Shown here: one piece after another, positions 34,771 to 44,118 of the stretch
Position numbering within the stretch: position 1 is the stretch's first letter
How the letters are laid out: each line of letters begins with the position of its first letter
Made by a program: the position numbers and the translations under genes
The notes under the pieces: generated by a model
Seen by the model: the letters and a program-made list of their open reading frames with translations, nothing else
Databases searched by the model: none
Told to the model about the DNA's origin: nothing
NCBI GenBank assembly: GCA_048264125.1
Contig: JBLXDM010000003.1
Span: 310,001 to 374,000, forward strand
Origin: M1-B18 sp048264125
GTDB taxonomy: Bacteria > Bacillota > Clostridia > Peptostreptococcales > Natronincolaceae
Length of the DNA: 64,000 nucleotides
Reading direction: 5' to 3'

Positions 34771-35754
34771 TTAAACCTTGTTTTTTGCTTCAATATTTCC
34801 AAGCTTAGACTTGATTCTCTTTGTCTTAGCAAAGATGTCATATATAACTGCAAGGGCTATAATAGCACCCCTTACTATCTGCTGCAGATATGAGTTTACT
34901 CCTGAAAGCACCATGATATTGTCCAAGAAGCCTACGATAAAGGAGCCTGCCAGTGTTCCCAAGGAGGTACCAATACCGCCTGTGAAGCTGGTTCCACCAA
35001 TAACTGCTGCCGTCAAGGCCTTGAATTCATAGCCTACAGCACCATTGGGCATACCGCCGTTAACCCTAGACATAAATATGACGCCGGCTATACCAACAAA
35101 GATACCATTGATGATAAAGGCCTTCATTTTCACCTTGTTTACATCTATACCAGAGGCATTTGCCGCCTCCTCGTTTCCTCCAATTGCATACACAGACCTT
35201 CCCAAAACAGTATGCTTCAGAATATACCAGGTAACCACCAAGGTTCCCAGCATAAATACTATAGGTGTCGGAACTCCTAAAATATCTCCCTGTCCAAAGG
35301 AAACATATTTTCCAATTTGATAAATGTTTTGACCATTTGTATACAATAATGCTGCTCCTCTTGCCATAGTCATCATTGCAAGGGTGGCAATAAAGGGCGG
35401 TGCTTTAAATTTAGTTATCATTAGTCCGTTAATTATATTACAGGCTACAGATGCTGCAATTGCAACTAAGAAGGCCAACAATAGGGACTCAGTTGAAATA
35501 TAGGTGGAGACCGATAATACCCCAGCCAATGCCAAAACTGAGGCAGAGGATAAATCCAGCATTCCGCATATAATCAATATCGTTTGTCCAAAGGCCAGTA
35601 TCGTTGCCACTGTTATCTGAATTGAAATGTTTGATAGATTTTTTACCGACATAAAGTTCTCATTTGCAATCCAAGAGACTACAAACAGTACCGCCAGCAC
35701 TAAAAATATACTGTATTTACTTTTAATTTCCGACCATAGCTTTTTTATATCCAT
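34771..35754 (-). CDS. Sugar/polyol ABC transporter permease (RbsC type)
   Basis: 327 residues with 8-10 membrane helices of the branched-chain/ribose permease family; the stretch ALTAAVIGGTSFTGGIGTSL is characteristic. It lies 14 bases after the ATPase gene and 44 before the binding-protein gene, so the whole importer is one operon. Confidence 0.92.
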   Translation of the reverse strand: MDIKKLWSEIKSKYSIFLVLAVLFVVSWIANENFMSVKNLSNISIQITVATILAFGQTILIICGMLDLSSASVLALAGVLSVSTYISTESLLLAFLVAIAASVACNIINGLMITKFKAPPFIATLAMMTMARGAALLYTNGQNIYQIGKYVSFGQGDILGVPTPIVFMLGTLVVTWYILKHTVLGRSVYAIGGNEEAANASGIDVNKVKMKAFIINGIFVGIAGVIFMSRVNGGMPNGAVGYEFKALTAAVIGGTSFTGGIGTSLGTLAGSFIVGFLDNIMVLSGVNSYLQQIVRGAIIALAVIYDIFAKTKRIKSKLGNIEAKNKV

Positions 35755-35768
35755 TTCTACACCTCCAC

Positions 35769-37262
35769 TTAGCTTACTGTCTCTGTTGCATATCTCATTA
35801 TATTTTCCTGCGTAAATTCATTCCTATTGAGTTCACCCACGATTCTACCCTTTGCAACCACATAGATTCTGTCACACATGCCGATTAGCTCCGGAAGCTC
35901 TGAAGAAACCATAATAATACCCTTCTTTTGGCTTGCCAGCTCAGTTACCAGCTTATATATTTCATATTTTGCACCGACGTCTATACCTCTTGTGGGCTCA
36001 TCCAATATTAAAATATCCGGGTCTGTCACCATCCACTTGGCTAGTATTACCTTCTGCTGATTACCACCGCTTAGGGCCTCAATTGAAGTCTCTATGCTAG
36101 GGGTCTTTACATTCATTTTTTTACAGTATTCATCAACGGTTTCTATTTCTTTCTTAGCATGAAGCCTGCCGCCTTTTATAAACCTCTTGAGGCTGGTCAA
36201 CGAAACGTTTTCCCTTACACTTCTTACAGGGATTATGCCGAAGCGTCTTCTATCCTCTGAAAGCATCACCATTTTCTTGTCGATGCTCTGCTTTACGTTT
36301 TTAATGTCTGTCTTTTCTCCATTAATATAAATCACACCTGAATGGTATTGATCCAGACCGAAAAGCGCCCTCATTATTTCTGTTCTTCCTGCTCCCATCA
36401 AACCCGAAAAGCCTATTATTTCACCCTGTCGAAGATTAAAGCTGACATCTCTAAAGGCTTCTCCTGAAAGCTGTTTTACCTCCAGTACCTTCTCACCCAA
36501 CTCTACATTTTGCTTTGGGAAATTGCTCTCCAGTCTCCTACCAACCATATGTGCGATAACTGTATCCATATCGTATTCACCCTTAGGTCTGGAATCCACA
36601 ACCACACCATCCCTAAAGACTGTGATTCTGTCGGCAATTTTAAATATCTCATCCATTTTATGGGATATATAAATGATACTGGTGCCCCTTGACCTCAATT
36701 CATTGATCTTTTCAAATAATACTGCAACCTCTTTTTGAGTGATGGAGGAGGTTGGCTCATCCATTATTATGATGTCAGAGTCATAGGATATGGCCTTTAA
36801 TATTTCCAGCATCTGTATATCAGAAACCGTCAAATCCTTAAGCTTTGTCTCAGGAGAATAATTCAGCTTCTCTCTTTTCAATAGCTCAAGGGTTCTCTTC
36901 CTTATCTCTGCCCAGTCGATATTGCCATATTTGTTTTTAGGCCAGTTGCCGACAAATAGGCTCTCCTCAATGCTCATTTCAGGTATATAGTTTAGCTCCT
37001 GAAAGATCATGGATATTCCCAGCTTCCTTGCAGCAATTGGATTTTGTACCTTTACCTCTTGACCGTTGATGTAGATGTGACCACCATCCGGCTGATATAT
37101 GCCGTTGATAATCTTCATAAGAGTGGATTTTCCGGCACCGTTTTCCCCGCAAAGGACATGTACCGTGCCCTTATCTACATTGAAATTTACGTTGCTTAGG
37201 GCCTTTACCCCCGGGAAGGATTTTTCGATATTTATAAGCTTAAGCCTTGAGACATTCTCCAT
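35769..37262 (-). CDS. Sugar/polyol ABC transporter ATP-binding protein, duplicated domains (RbsA type)
   Basis: 497 residues with two ABC domains. The first is complete (Walker A GENGAGKST, Walker B IIIMDEPTSSIT). The second has the degenerate Walker A SGLMGAGRTE usual for the family, with signature LSGGNQQK and Walker B ILILDEPTRGID. It powers the importer made with the RbsC- and RbsB-type proteins. It is the first gene of the operon; candidate control sites lie upstream (cre at 37471-37485, GTCCA repeats at 37356-37381). Confidence 0.93.
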   Translation of the reverse strand: MENVSRLKLINIEKSFPGVKALSNVNFNVDKGTVHVLCGENGAGKSTLMKIINGIYQPDGGHIYINGQEVKVQNPIAARKLGISMIFQELNYIPEMSIEESLFVGNWPKNKYGNIDWAEIRKRTLELLKREKLNYSPETKLKDLTVSDIQMLEILKAISYDSDIIIMDEPTSSITQKEVAVLFEKINELRSRGTSIIYISHKMDEIFKIADRITVFRDGVVVDSRPKGEYDMDTVIAHMVGRRLESNFPKQNVELGEKVLEVKQLSGEAFRDVSFNLRQGEIIGFSGLMGAGRTEIMRALFGLDQYHSGVIYINGEKTDIKNVKQSIDKKMVMLSEDRRRFGIIPVRSVRENVSLTSLKRFIKGGRLHAKKEIETVDEYCKKMNVKTPSIETSIEALSGGNQQKVILAKWMVTDPDILILDEPTRGIDVGAKYEIYKLVTELASQKKGIIMVSSELPELIGMCDRIYVVAKGRIVGELNRNEFTQENIMRYATETVS

Positions 37263-37355
37263 GACACCCGTCTCCTTTGCTATGAATTTTATCCCTGCAA
37301 TAGGATATAAGCACTACTATAGATAAACAATATCAGTTTTTAAATCGAAATATAA

Positions 37356-37381
37356 TGGACGAGATTCCGTTTATTGTGGAC
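37356..37381 (-). promoter_or_regulatory. Direct repeats, candidate response-regulator binding sites
   Basis: GTCCA occurs twice on the minus strand, exactly 21 bases apart (two helical turns), each followed by NNATA. They lie about 95-120 bases upstream of the ATPase start. AraC-type activators such as the adjacent YesN-like protein commonly bind such direct repeats. This is inference. Confidence 0.45.
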
Positions 37382-37470
37382 TTTATTAAGAAGTTGTCTT
37401 CCAGAAAATTGAAACAATTGATAATAGATATACACCTTTGCAGATTATTAATATTTTTTGTCCATTTTTA

Positions 37471-37485
37471 AGTAAACGTTTGCAT
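37471..37485 (-). promoter_or_regulatory. cre-like catabolite control site
   Basis: On the minus strand ATGCAAACGTTTACT fits the cre consensus WTGNAANCGNWNNCW at every position. It lies about 210 bases upstream of the importer operon's first gene. CcpA binding is inferred. Confidence 0.6.
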
Positions 37486-37637
37486 TTTTCCTTCTCTCGC
37501 TTTGACTCACAAAATTTTTTTGGACTTTTTTAATGTTTTTGCATTATATTGCAGCAAAAAGAACAGACAGCACAGGACCGAAGTCCCACGCTGCCATTCA
37601 AGTATTTTCACTATTCTCTATTCTCTAAAGCTTTTCA

Positions 37638-39251
37638 CTATTCACTATGCTTCAAAACGCTATTCCTATACTCCACCACCGTCATTCCCGTTAGCTTTTT
37701 AAAGGTCCTTGAAAAATATTGCTGATCCGAAAAGCCCAGCTCCGAATAAATCTCCTTTATTTTGCAATTGGACTCAACCACCAGCTGCTTAGCCTTTTCT
37801 ATTCTCAGCCTATTTATATAGTGGGAAAGATTCTCTCCCGTCTCCTTCTTAAATAAATAGCATACATAGTGCTTTGAAAGGTTGACATGATCCGCCAATG
37901 ATTTTAGAGTTATCTTTTTTTGATAGTTCTTTTCCACATAGTCTATAGCTTCCCTTATGATATGGTTGGAATTGCTATGTCTGTAGCTCTTGATGTTATT
38001 TATTACCTTGATTACAATTCCCCTTATTAAAACCAATAGATTCTTCATTTTGCAGGTGAGCATTATTTTATTGTGATAATAGGTATAATCCTGTAGCTCC
38101 TCCGACTTCGTAAAGCAATGATAATACCGTTCAAATATGCTGCTGAGCATGTTGGAATAAAAAAGCTTTACCTCAATATCCTTAACGTTGTTTTTTCTAA
38201 AGAAGTCCTCAGTCTCCTTCAGCACCTCCATTGCCTTTTCCTCATTTTCATCATTCATTATATCCAGTAGCGTCTGAACATAGCCTTTTCTAATACTGAA
38301 TATATTAATTTTCTGAAGGGATCTTTCGGAGGCATTAATAACACTGCTCTCATCCAAATAAAATAGCTGCTCCAGCTTTTGGCTCATATCCCTGTAAAGC
38401 TCCGGCAACAGCTTTATGTCCTCAAATATATGATCCACCGCAGCGCTTAAGGGGATTTCAAAGTATTGGAGCACTGAGCTGCGGGCCAGCTCTATGATAC
38501 GAGTGATCTGAGGGGAGTCAATGGTGCTGGAGGAGATAAGGAATATAAATTGATTATTAATCTCCTTAATTAGAAAGCTAAGCCTCCTTTCCTCCAATAT
38601 ACTTGAAGCAATATTGACAACCGCATTATTCATCTGCTGCCATTCCTCAGGAGAAAAATCTGCTTTACGCTCCCAATCATCTCTTGAAAAAACGATCAAT
38701 GAGAATTTTGTATCCTCTATAGAAAAATTCACACTACCACACATTGACTGTAGTCTCTCATCAATAACCATAGCAGGCTTCAATAAGTCCTCCAATATTC
38801 GGCTTTTCATACCTCCTATATTGGTATCCATCTGCTTAATCAATCTATCGTACTTTTCCTGCTGGCTCAGCTCATTATCAAGACGCTCCTTAATTGAGGT
38901 CATGATCTTTATTAGCTCCTCGTCCTCAGCCTCCAGCTTTAGGATATAATCGTCGGCACCGCTTTTCAGAGCCTCCCTTGCATAGGTAAAGTCGTCGTAG
39001 GAGGTTAAAATCAGCAGCTTTACCTGAGAATCCAGCTGCCTAACCTGCTTAGTCAGCCACAGTCCATCCTTTTTAGGCATAATGATGTCAGTAAGAATTA
39101 CATCAGGCTTATAGGTCTTGTAGGCTTCAAAGCCCTGCTCACCATTTGAGGCCTCCGCCACCACCGTAAAGCCCAAGGCCTCCCAATCGATGGTTGATTT
39201 CAAGCCAACCCTCACCAGCACCTCATCATCTACGATTAAAACCTTATACAT
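37638..39251 (-). CDS. YesN-type response regulator with AraC-family DNA-binding domain
   Basis: 537 residues: receiver domain (1-120) with acidic pocket VDDE, phospho-acceptor Asp near 55 (DVILTDIIMP) and switch Lys; a long middle region; and a C-terminal AraC helix-turn-helix pair (about 430-535, with NLSKHYVCYLFKKETGENLS). Encoded after the sensor kinase and a sugar-binding protein, and just upstream of the polyol importer operon, it very probably activates that operon. Confidence 0.92.
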   Translation of the reverse strand: MYKVLIVDDEVLVRVGLKSTIDWEALGFTVVAEASNGEQGFEAYKTYKPDVILTDIIMPKKDGLWLTKQVRQLDSQVKLLILTSYDDFTYAREALKSGADDYILKLEAEDEELIKIMTSIKERLDNELSQQEKYDRLIKQMDTNIGGMKSRILEDLLKPAMVIDERLQSMCGSVNFSIEDTKFSLIVFSRDDWERKADFSPEEWQQMNNAVVNIASSILEERRLSFLIKEINNQFIFLISSSTIDSPQITRIIELARSSVLQYFEIPLSAAVDHIFEDIKLLPELYRDMSQKLEQLFYLDESSVINASERSLQKINIFSIRKGYVQTLLDIMNDENEEKAMEVLKETEDFFRKNNVKDIEVKLFYSNMLSSIFERYYHCFTKSEELQDYTYYHNKIMLTCKMKNLLVLIRGIVIKVINNIKSYRHSNSNHIIREAIDYVEKNYQKKITLKSLADHVNLSKHYVCYLFKKETGENLSHYINRLRIEKAKQLVVESNCKIKEIYSELGFSDQQYFSRTFKKLTGMTVVEYRNSVLKHSE

Positions 39252-39271
39252 ATAACCCCCCCTTCCTTAAG

Positions 39272-39313
39272 AACCCCCATTTTCATAGGACTTAGAAAAA
39301 ATTATCCTATAAA
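39272..39313. repeat. Short palindromic repeat (TTTCATAGGAAA family), degenerate copy
   Basis: CCCCCATTTTCATAGGA followed by a degenerate inverted arm (TATCCTATAAAATA), between the kinase and regulator genes. Resembles 11353-11393 and 50698-50740. Confidence 0.55.
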
Positions 39314-39322
39314 ATAACAACC

Positions 39323-41074
39323 TTAATCCACCCTATAGGGCAGCATAACGATAATGCTGGTTCCTTGATTTTCCCGAGTATCTATTTTAATGCCATTAGC
39401 GCCACCAAAGCTCAGCTGAATTCTTTGATTTATATTATTCAGCCCCACCTTACTGAACTTATTGGCATCCTTTTCTGACTTGAGAATATCCTTCAATATT
39501 TCCGGCTTGATACCGGGACCATTATCATTTACCTCTACCACTAAGGAATCCTCCAATCTGTAGGCCTTGATAGAAATCTTGAGACCTTCGGAATCCTCCT
39601 CCTTCAGACCATAAATAATGGAGTTTTCTACAATAGGCTGAAGTATAAGCTTAGGCACATAGCAGGCCATACATGCCTCCTCTACGATATAGTCTACCGA
39701 AAATCTCTCATTAAATCTTAGCTTCTGAATCAATATATAGTTTTTAACATATTCTATTTCTTCTTCTAAGGAAATCATATCCTTTCCAAAGTTGATGCTG
39801 ACCATCAAGAGCTTTATCAAAGCCGTCAATGCACTGCTGACGCCCTTTGCCCCCTGTATTTTCGCCATCCAGCGTATGGTGTTTAAGGTATTGTAGAGAA
39901 AATGGGGATTTACTTGGGCATGCAGCACCTCCAGCTCCATCTCCTTTTTCAATCTCTCCTCCTCCACCAGCCTGTCTATCAACATCTTCATCTTCACTAT
40001 CATATTATTGAAGCTGATCCCCAGCTGGCCTATTTCGTCCTTGCCGGAGGCCTTTAGCCTTACATCCAGCTCCCCGTTTTCTGCCCGCTTCATTACCTTC
40101 ATCATGGTTACAATGGGCTCTGTAATCTTAACCGAAATAAACAGCATTAGAAATATTGCTATTATTGCATACACGATTCCCATGCGAATAAAATTACTTT
40201 GTATTTCATCCAGCTCCTGATATAGATACCAGTAGGGCACTATCTTGACGATCTTCCAGCTGTTAATTTTGGAGGTTGAATAAATGGCTATCTTTTCGAC
40301 ATTTTCATCCTTGAAGGACAGGTATCCACTATTGCTGTCTGCTAGGGCTATCTCCCTAGCATATACCTCGTCAGCTATACTGGCGCCAATTTTGCTTTTA
40401 TCGGGATGACTCATTATTTCGCCATTTTCATTATATATTATGATTTCCTCATTATCTCCACTGATCAGGTTTTTATAGGAGGATTCCAGCATTTTCTCAT
40501 CAATATCTATGATTAGAAGCCCCAGCTCCTCAAGGGTGTTGAAATCAATAAGCTTTCTGCCGAGGGAAAAATAATACTTCTCAAACTCACCTGCAAGAAC
40601 CTTTATCTTCTCATGTCTGGTGCTTAGCCATACTATTTCCCCATCGGATTTATACAGCTCATTGATGGGCATATAGTCCTCCTCCTCCGTAACCTTTATC
40701 GTACCCACGGAATATACATTGTAGTCTGAATAGACGTATATTCCGTCAATATCTTCCCTTGAGGTAAAAAAGCCCCTTAAGAGATTTCGAAAGGAAACCG
40801 GCTCCATCATTGAAGGATTGTTTAGGGCATCTATAAGATCCCGATTGGACAAGATCGCATTTGAGAACTCCTGCAAATCATTTAAGATAAAGTCTATGTT
40901 TTCACCTGCCTCATAGACGGATTGTATGGCTGTTTCACTATATTTCTTGCTGATAATATCCTTTACTAGGCTAGAATATATAAATGAAAATAAAATGATA
41001 GGTGCTAATATAAATACGATGGTGATTGCCATGAATCTAAAACGCAGGCTATTGATAAATCTAACACTCTTCAT
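39323..41074 (-). CDS. YesM-type sensor histidine kinase
   Basis: 583 residues: membrane helix (about 13-33), large extracellular dCACHE-like sensor (35-280), second helix (about 290-310), HAMP linker, His_kinase domain with phospho-His near 390 (HAQVNPHFLYNTLN) and an HATPase_c domain (LILQPIVENSIIYGL, VNDNGPGI). It pairs with the YesN-like regulator 71 bases downstream. The gene upstream encodes a membrane-anchored sugar-binding protein that may present ligand to the sensor. Confidence 0.92.
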   Translation of the reverse strand: MKSVRFINSLRFRFMAITIVFILAPIILFSFIYSSLVKDIISKKYSETAIQSVYEAGENIDFILNDLQEFSNAILSNRDLIDALNNPSMMEPVSFRNLLRGFFTSREDIDGIYVYSDYNVYSVGTIKVTEEEDYMPINELYKSDGEIVWLSTRHEKIKVLAGEFEKYYFSLGRKLIDFNTLEELGLLIIDIDEKMLESSYKNLISGDNEEIIIYNENGEIMSHPDKSKIGASIADEVYAREIALADSNSGYLSFKDENVEKIAIYSTSKINSWKIVKIVPYWYLYQELDEIQSNFIRMGIVYAIIAIFLMLFISVKITEPIVTMMKVMKRAENGELDVRLKASGKDEIGQLGISFNNMIVKMKMLIDRLVEEERLKKEMELEVLHAQVNPHFLYNTLNTIRWMAKIQGAKGVSSALTALIKLLMVSINFGKDMISLEEEIEYVKNYILIQKLRFNERFSVDYIVEEACMACYVPKLILQPIVENSIIYGLKEEDSEGLKISIKAYRLEDSLVVEVNDNGPGIKPEILKDILKSEKDANKFSKVGLNNINQRIQLSFGGANGIKIDTRENQGTSIIVMLPYRVD

Positions 41075-41091
41075 AATTAACTCCTCAATTA

Positions 41092-42633
41092 TCAGTTGTT
41101 ATTTAAGTCCTTGATTTCATTGTATATCAATTCAGCAGTTTCCTCTGCCGTCAGATCCTCTATTACCATATTGTGAAGTTTGTTAATGAGTATTTGCTCA
41201 ACATAATAAAAATTTCCTATTTTAGGCCTATAATATACATTTTCATCCTCCCATGCCCTAAGGACTGTCGGCAGCTGCAGCATGGTATTGAATTTCTCAT
41301 AATCCACTATTTTTCCGGCTATGACCTGCTTTATCTCCTGGTCTTGGTAAACAGAGCCTCTTGGAGGTATCCCCCCGCCTTCAGGATGCTTTAATACAAA
41401 GAGCTGAGTTTGAGGAGATGTGGCCCAAACGATGTACAGCCACGCCGCCTGCTTTTCCCTTTCATTTGCATGCTTGTTTATTCCTATACCTGAACCCCCG
41501 TATAGATTTGCACTCCTGACGGTGCCATAGGGTAATATGCTGTAGCCCACCTTTCCTGCTACCTTTGAGGTGGCTGGATTTTCAAAGGAAGAGGCATTTT
41601 CGTCCCAATTAGGCATCATGGCGACTTCACCGTTTTTAAAGGCTTCGGCAACGTCATACCAATCCCATCTCACGCTATTGGGATGAGAGGCCTTTATTAT
41701 TCTTTTATACATATCCAATGCCTCAACAAAGCTTGGCTCCATTATGGCAAGCTCCTTTGGCTCCCTTAGTCCCAAGGTATTAACTCTGCTATCTCTAAAA
41801 TAATCCCCACCATAGGAGGCTAAAAGACTTGAAAAATCGCAGAAAATGGAATTATGCCTTTGTGCCATATGTCCACTTCCGTACTGCACCACATCCTTCG
41901 GTACATGCTTATCAATCCACTCGGCGATTTCTATATATCTCTCCCAGGTAAAGCTCTCCAGCCCTGGAGTCCAATCATAGCCCTTGTCCTTCATAAAGGC
42001 ATCTCTATATTCCTCAAATACATCCTTTCTGTAGTATAGTATCATGGTGGTAGTATCAAAGGGAACTGTATAGAAGGCCTCCTTGTCCAGAAAATACGAG
42101 TTTACCTCTATCTGCTCTGGAAAGAAGTCCTCCAGTCCTCCGGGAATTGCCGGCAGATCAAGGCTATTGTTGTAACGGCTTAGGTCCTCTAGATTCGTTT
42201 CTGCAAACCTGTTGAGGGTTTGATATGGATCTACATAAACAAGCTGATATTTACCTGTCTTGGATATGAAGTCTATATTTATCTTTTGCACTAAAGTACT
42301 AAAATCCATGGGTCTTATGTTTATATTGATACCGGTTACCTCTGTAAACTGCTGGCTTTCCTTCGTGAGAAGGTTTGCATTAATATTGTTCTCCACCAGA
42401 AAATTCAAGGTCAAGCCTTCAAATTGCCTCCAGTCAAAGCCCTCAAGGGCTTCAATATTGGGATACTCAGAGGTCTCCTCATAAAAAGGCGCAGTTACGG
42501 CCTCTCTTTCAGCCTCTAAAATCTCATTTTCAATTTCCTTTTGTTGTTCCTCTCCTGCTTTATTATAGGGTATATATATTAAGTAAGCGCCAAGCAGCAC
42601 CGCAAGGGCTAAGGCTATTATCTTCTTTTGCAT
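41092..42633 (-). CDS. Membrane-anchored extracellular sugar-binding protein (family 1), likely sensor accessory
   Basis: 513 residues. One N-terminal hydrophobic segment (IIALALAVLLGAYLIYIP) without a lipobox Cys, so it is probably held by an uncleaved signal anchor, followed by a family-1 solute-binding domain (VQYGSGHMAQRHNS, GEVAMMPNWDENAS, GSGIGINKHA). No permease or ATPase of the matching CUT1 type is nearby. It is 17 bases upstream of the YesM-like kinase. The setting suggests a ligand-presenting partner of the kinase rather than a transport subunit; this is inference. Confidence 0.82.
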   Translation of the reverse strand: MQKKIIALALAVLLGAYLIYIPYNKAGEEQQKEIENEILEAEREAVTAPFYEETSEYPNIEALEGFDWRQFEGLTLNFLVENNINANLLTKESQQFTEVTGININIRPMDFSTLVQKINIDFISKTGKYQLVYVDPYQTLNRFAETNLEDLSRYNNSLDLPAIPGGLEDFFPEQIEVNSYFLDKEAFYTVPFDTTTMILYYRKDVFEEYRDAFMKDKGYDWTPGLESFTWERYIEIAEWIDKHVPKDVVQYGSGHMAQRHNSIFCDFSSLLASYGGDYFRDSRVNTLGLREPKELAIMEPSFVEALDMYKRIIKASHPNSVRWDWYDVAEAFKNGEVAMMPNWDENASSFENPATSKVAGKVGYSILPYGTVRSANLYGGSGIGINKHANEREKQAAWLYIVWATSPQTQLFVLKHPEGGGIPPRGSVYQDQEIKQVIAGKIVDYEKFNTMLQLPTVLRAWEDENVYYRPKIGNFYYVEQILINKLHNMVIEDLTAEETAELIYNEIKDLNNN

Positions 42634-42904
42634 TATTTTCCATACCTCCGATTTGCTTAATAGGGCAGATGCTTAGAATTGACCTCATCCTTGGAATTTG
42701 TCTCTTCAGCCACTGTATGTTTATTCGTCATACTGCAGAAAAATCCTTTATAAATAAAATTATATCATAACTATTGCCGTGACCACTTTTAAATCAGGAG
42801 TATTAATGAAGAAAAATTTTTTAGTCCAAGGCGGAGGGAAGGAATTAAAAAGAGCCTACCATAGTATTTACTATTAGCAGACTCAATATAGCCTTTTTTC
42901 TCCT

Positions 42905-43043
42905 TTATCCCTCAGAGGGCAGCAGCGCCATAGCGGCCTCCAGCACATTTTTTCTTCTTTTATTACTTAGTAATGCACTCATCTACGTCCATCCAATTCG
43001 GTAGGAAGTCGACTTCCATTATTCTCGAGGAGCTTATTGTCAT
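42905..43043 (-). pseudogene. Possible gene remnant: two overlapping short open frames
   Basis: A 26-codon frame (43043-42963, ending NWMDVDECITK) overlaps a 25-codon frame one base shifted (42982-42905, ending EAAMALLPSEG and stop). Together they look like a short coding stretch broken by a frameshift, perhaps the C-terminus of a lost gene. The second stop is followed by AAGGAG. No family recognised. Confidence 0.25.
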
Positions 43044-43053
43044 TTTTATAACG

Positions 43054-43082
43054 AAAAACCCCACTCCAATTAAGGGGTGGGG
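43054..43082 (-). terminator. Terminator after the terpenoid-cyclase-fold protein gene
   Basis: CCCCACTCC/GGGGTGGGG stem with a six-base loop and a T5 tail on the minus strand, 14 bases after the stop at 43096. Confidence 0.82.
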
Positions 43083-43095
43083 CCAGACAATATCC

Positions 43096-44019
43096 CTATA
43101 TATCAAGCCTGTTAAAGCCTTTAAGTATCAACAAAGCCTTTAGTGTCAGCTCACCTATCCATTCATTATAGGCTGCTTTCAAATCTCCCGTATAATGCTC
43201 CTCTCCCCACGGAGGTACTATTTTACTTTCCTGCTCCAGCTGCTGGATTATATAGTCCAGATTTTTCTGCAGCTTTTCCCCATCAACCCCAAAATCTGTC
43301 GCTTTAGCCTTGGAGACAAAATCCACCGGCTTTGGCAAATATTCATGCCAGCTCTCCTCATCATATACAATCAGCTGACTGACCGCTGCCCTGATCCTCT
43401 CCTCCAGTTTTTTCTTCAGGCCCTCTGGTAATACCTCATATAGCTTTATGTAGCAAAATATTTCAAATTCCGATTTAAACTCCCGCTTCTCTTCAATTTG
43501 GGCTATGGCGTATTCCACCAGCATATCTGCATCCAGCTTTTTTAAATGGCTTCTGTATTTATAGCAGTAGGCGATCAGCTCAGCACTGGGATTTCCCCAG
43601 CTATAATCTATAATGGTCATTCCTTCAGCCTCGTTAAAATGCCACCAAAAGGCATGCGGGAAATCATTTACCTCCTTAGGCACTGTAAACCAACCCCTTC
43701 TTTCGGGATTATAGTCCGCCTCTAAATAGCCTATGGCTTTAGAAATCATCCGCTGTGCCTCCTGATGGTAATCAAGCCTTGATAAAAGTCTGATGCCCAC
43801 CGAGGTTGCCATAGGTGAAGACAGAGGTAATCTGAAATCAGACTCAATCCCATGACCAAAGCCGCCATCCTCATTTTGAAATTCCTTGAGCTCCTTTATT
43901 ATGCCATCTGCAGAGGCACCTTCAAAATGCAGCTCAAATAGCACCCTCTCCAAGGGTCTTGCGTATTTATAGATCGATTTTCTTGCCTCCTGAAAGCAGT
44001 CCTTCTTTAATAGCTTCAT
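43096..44019 (-). CDS. Protein with prenyltransferase/squalene-cyclase-like alpha-toroid fold, unknown function
   Basis: About 307 residues. The motif QNEDGGFGHGIE matches the QxxDGGFG repeats of terpenoid-cyclase/prenyltransferase alpha-barrels; further helices with Trp- and Tyr-rich ends fit. No DXDD or zinc-site motif is visible, so enzymatic function is doubtful. The ATG at 44019 is 7 bases after AGGAGG. A terminator lies between it and the nagB paralogue upstream, so it is probably transcribed by read-through or on its own. Confidence 0.65.
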   Translation of the reverse strand: MKLLKKDCFQEARKSIYKYARPLERVLFELHFEGASADGIIKELKEFQNEDGGFGHGIESDFRLPLSSPMATSVGIRLLSRLDYHQEAQRMISKAIGYLEADYNPERRGWFTVPKEVNDFPHAFWWHFNEAEGMTIIDYSWGNPSAELIAYCYKYRSHLKKLDADMLVEYAIAQIEEKREFKSEFEIFCYIKLYEVLPEGLKKKLEERIRAAVSQLIVYDEESWHEYLPKPVDFVSKAKATDFGVDGEKLQKNLDYIIQQLEQESKIVPPWGEEHYTGDLKAAYNEWIGELTLKALLILKGFNRLDI

Positions 44020-44096
44020 CAATCTTCCTCCTCAGCTTATTCCATATGTTACATATAAGTTCTTTATCACTAGTCCTAAATCCTTTTCAAAAAATA

Positions 44097-44118
44097 AAAA
44101 CCCTAATTCTAGGGTTTT
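44097..44118 (-). terminator. Terminator at the end of the second amino-sugar PTS operon
   Basis: AAAACCCT/AGGGTTTT hairpin with a six-base loop, overlapping the nagB-paralogue stop (44109), with a T-rich tail on the minus strand. Confidence 0.8.

Larger units (their letters stand above)
37263..37637. other. Regulatory region between the response regulator and importer operons
   Basis: No gene. It holds the promoter of the importer operon, a cre-like site (37471-37485), two GTCCA direct repeats (37356-37381) and, near the response-regulator stop, ACTATTC-type tandem repeats (37609-37650). Confidence 0.6.
42634..43095. other. Intergenic region with hairpins and two small overlapping open frames
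   Basis: It holds a hairpin resembling the xylB terminator (about 42846-42890), two short minus-strand open frames (42905-42982 and 42963-43043) that may be a gene remnant, and the terminator of the next gene (43054-43082). Confidence 0.5.
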
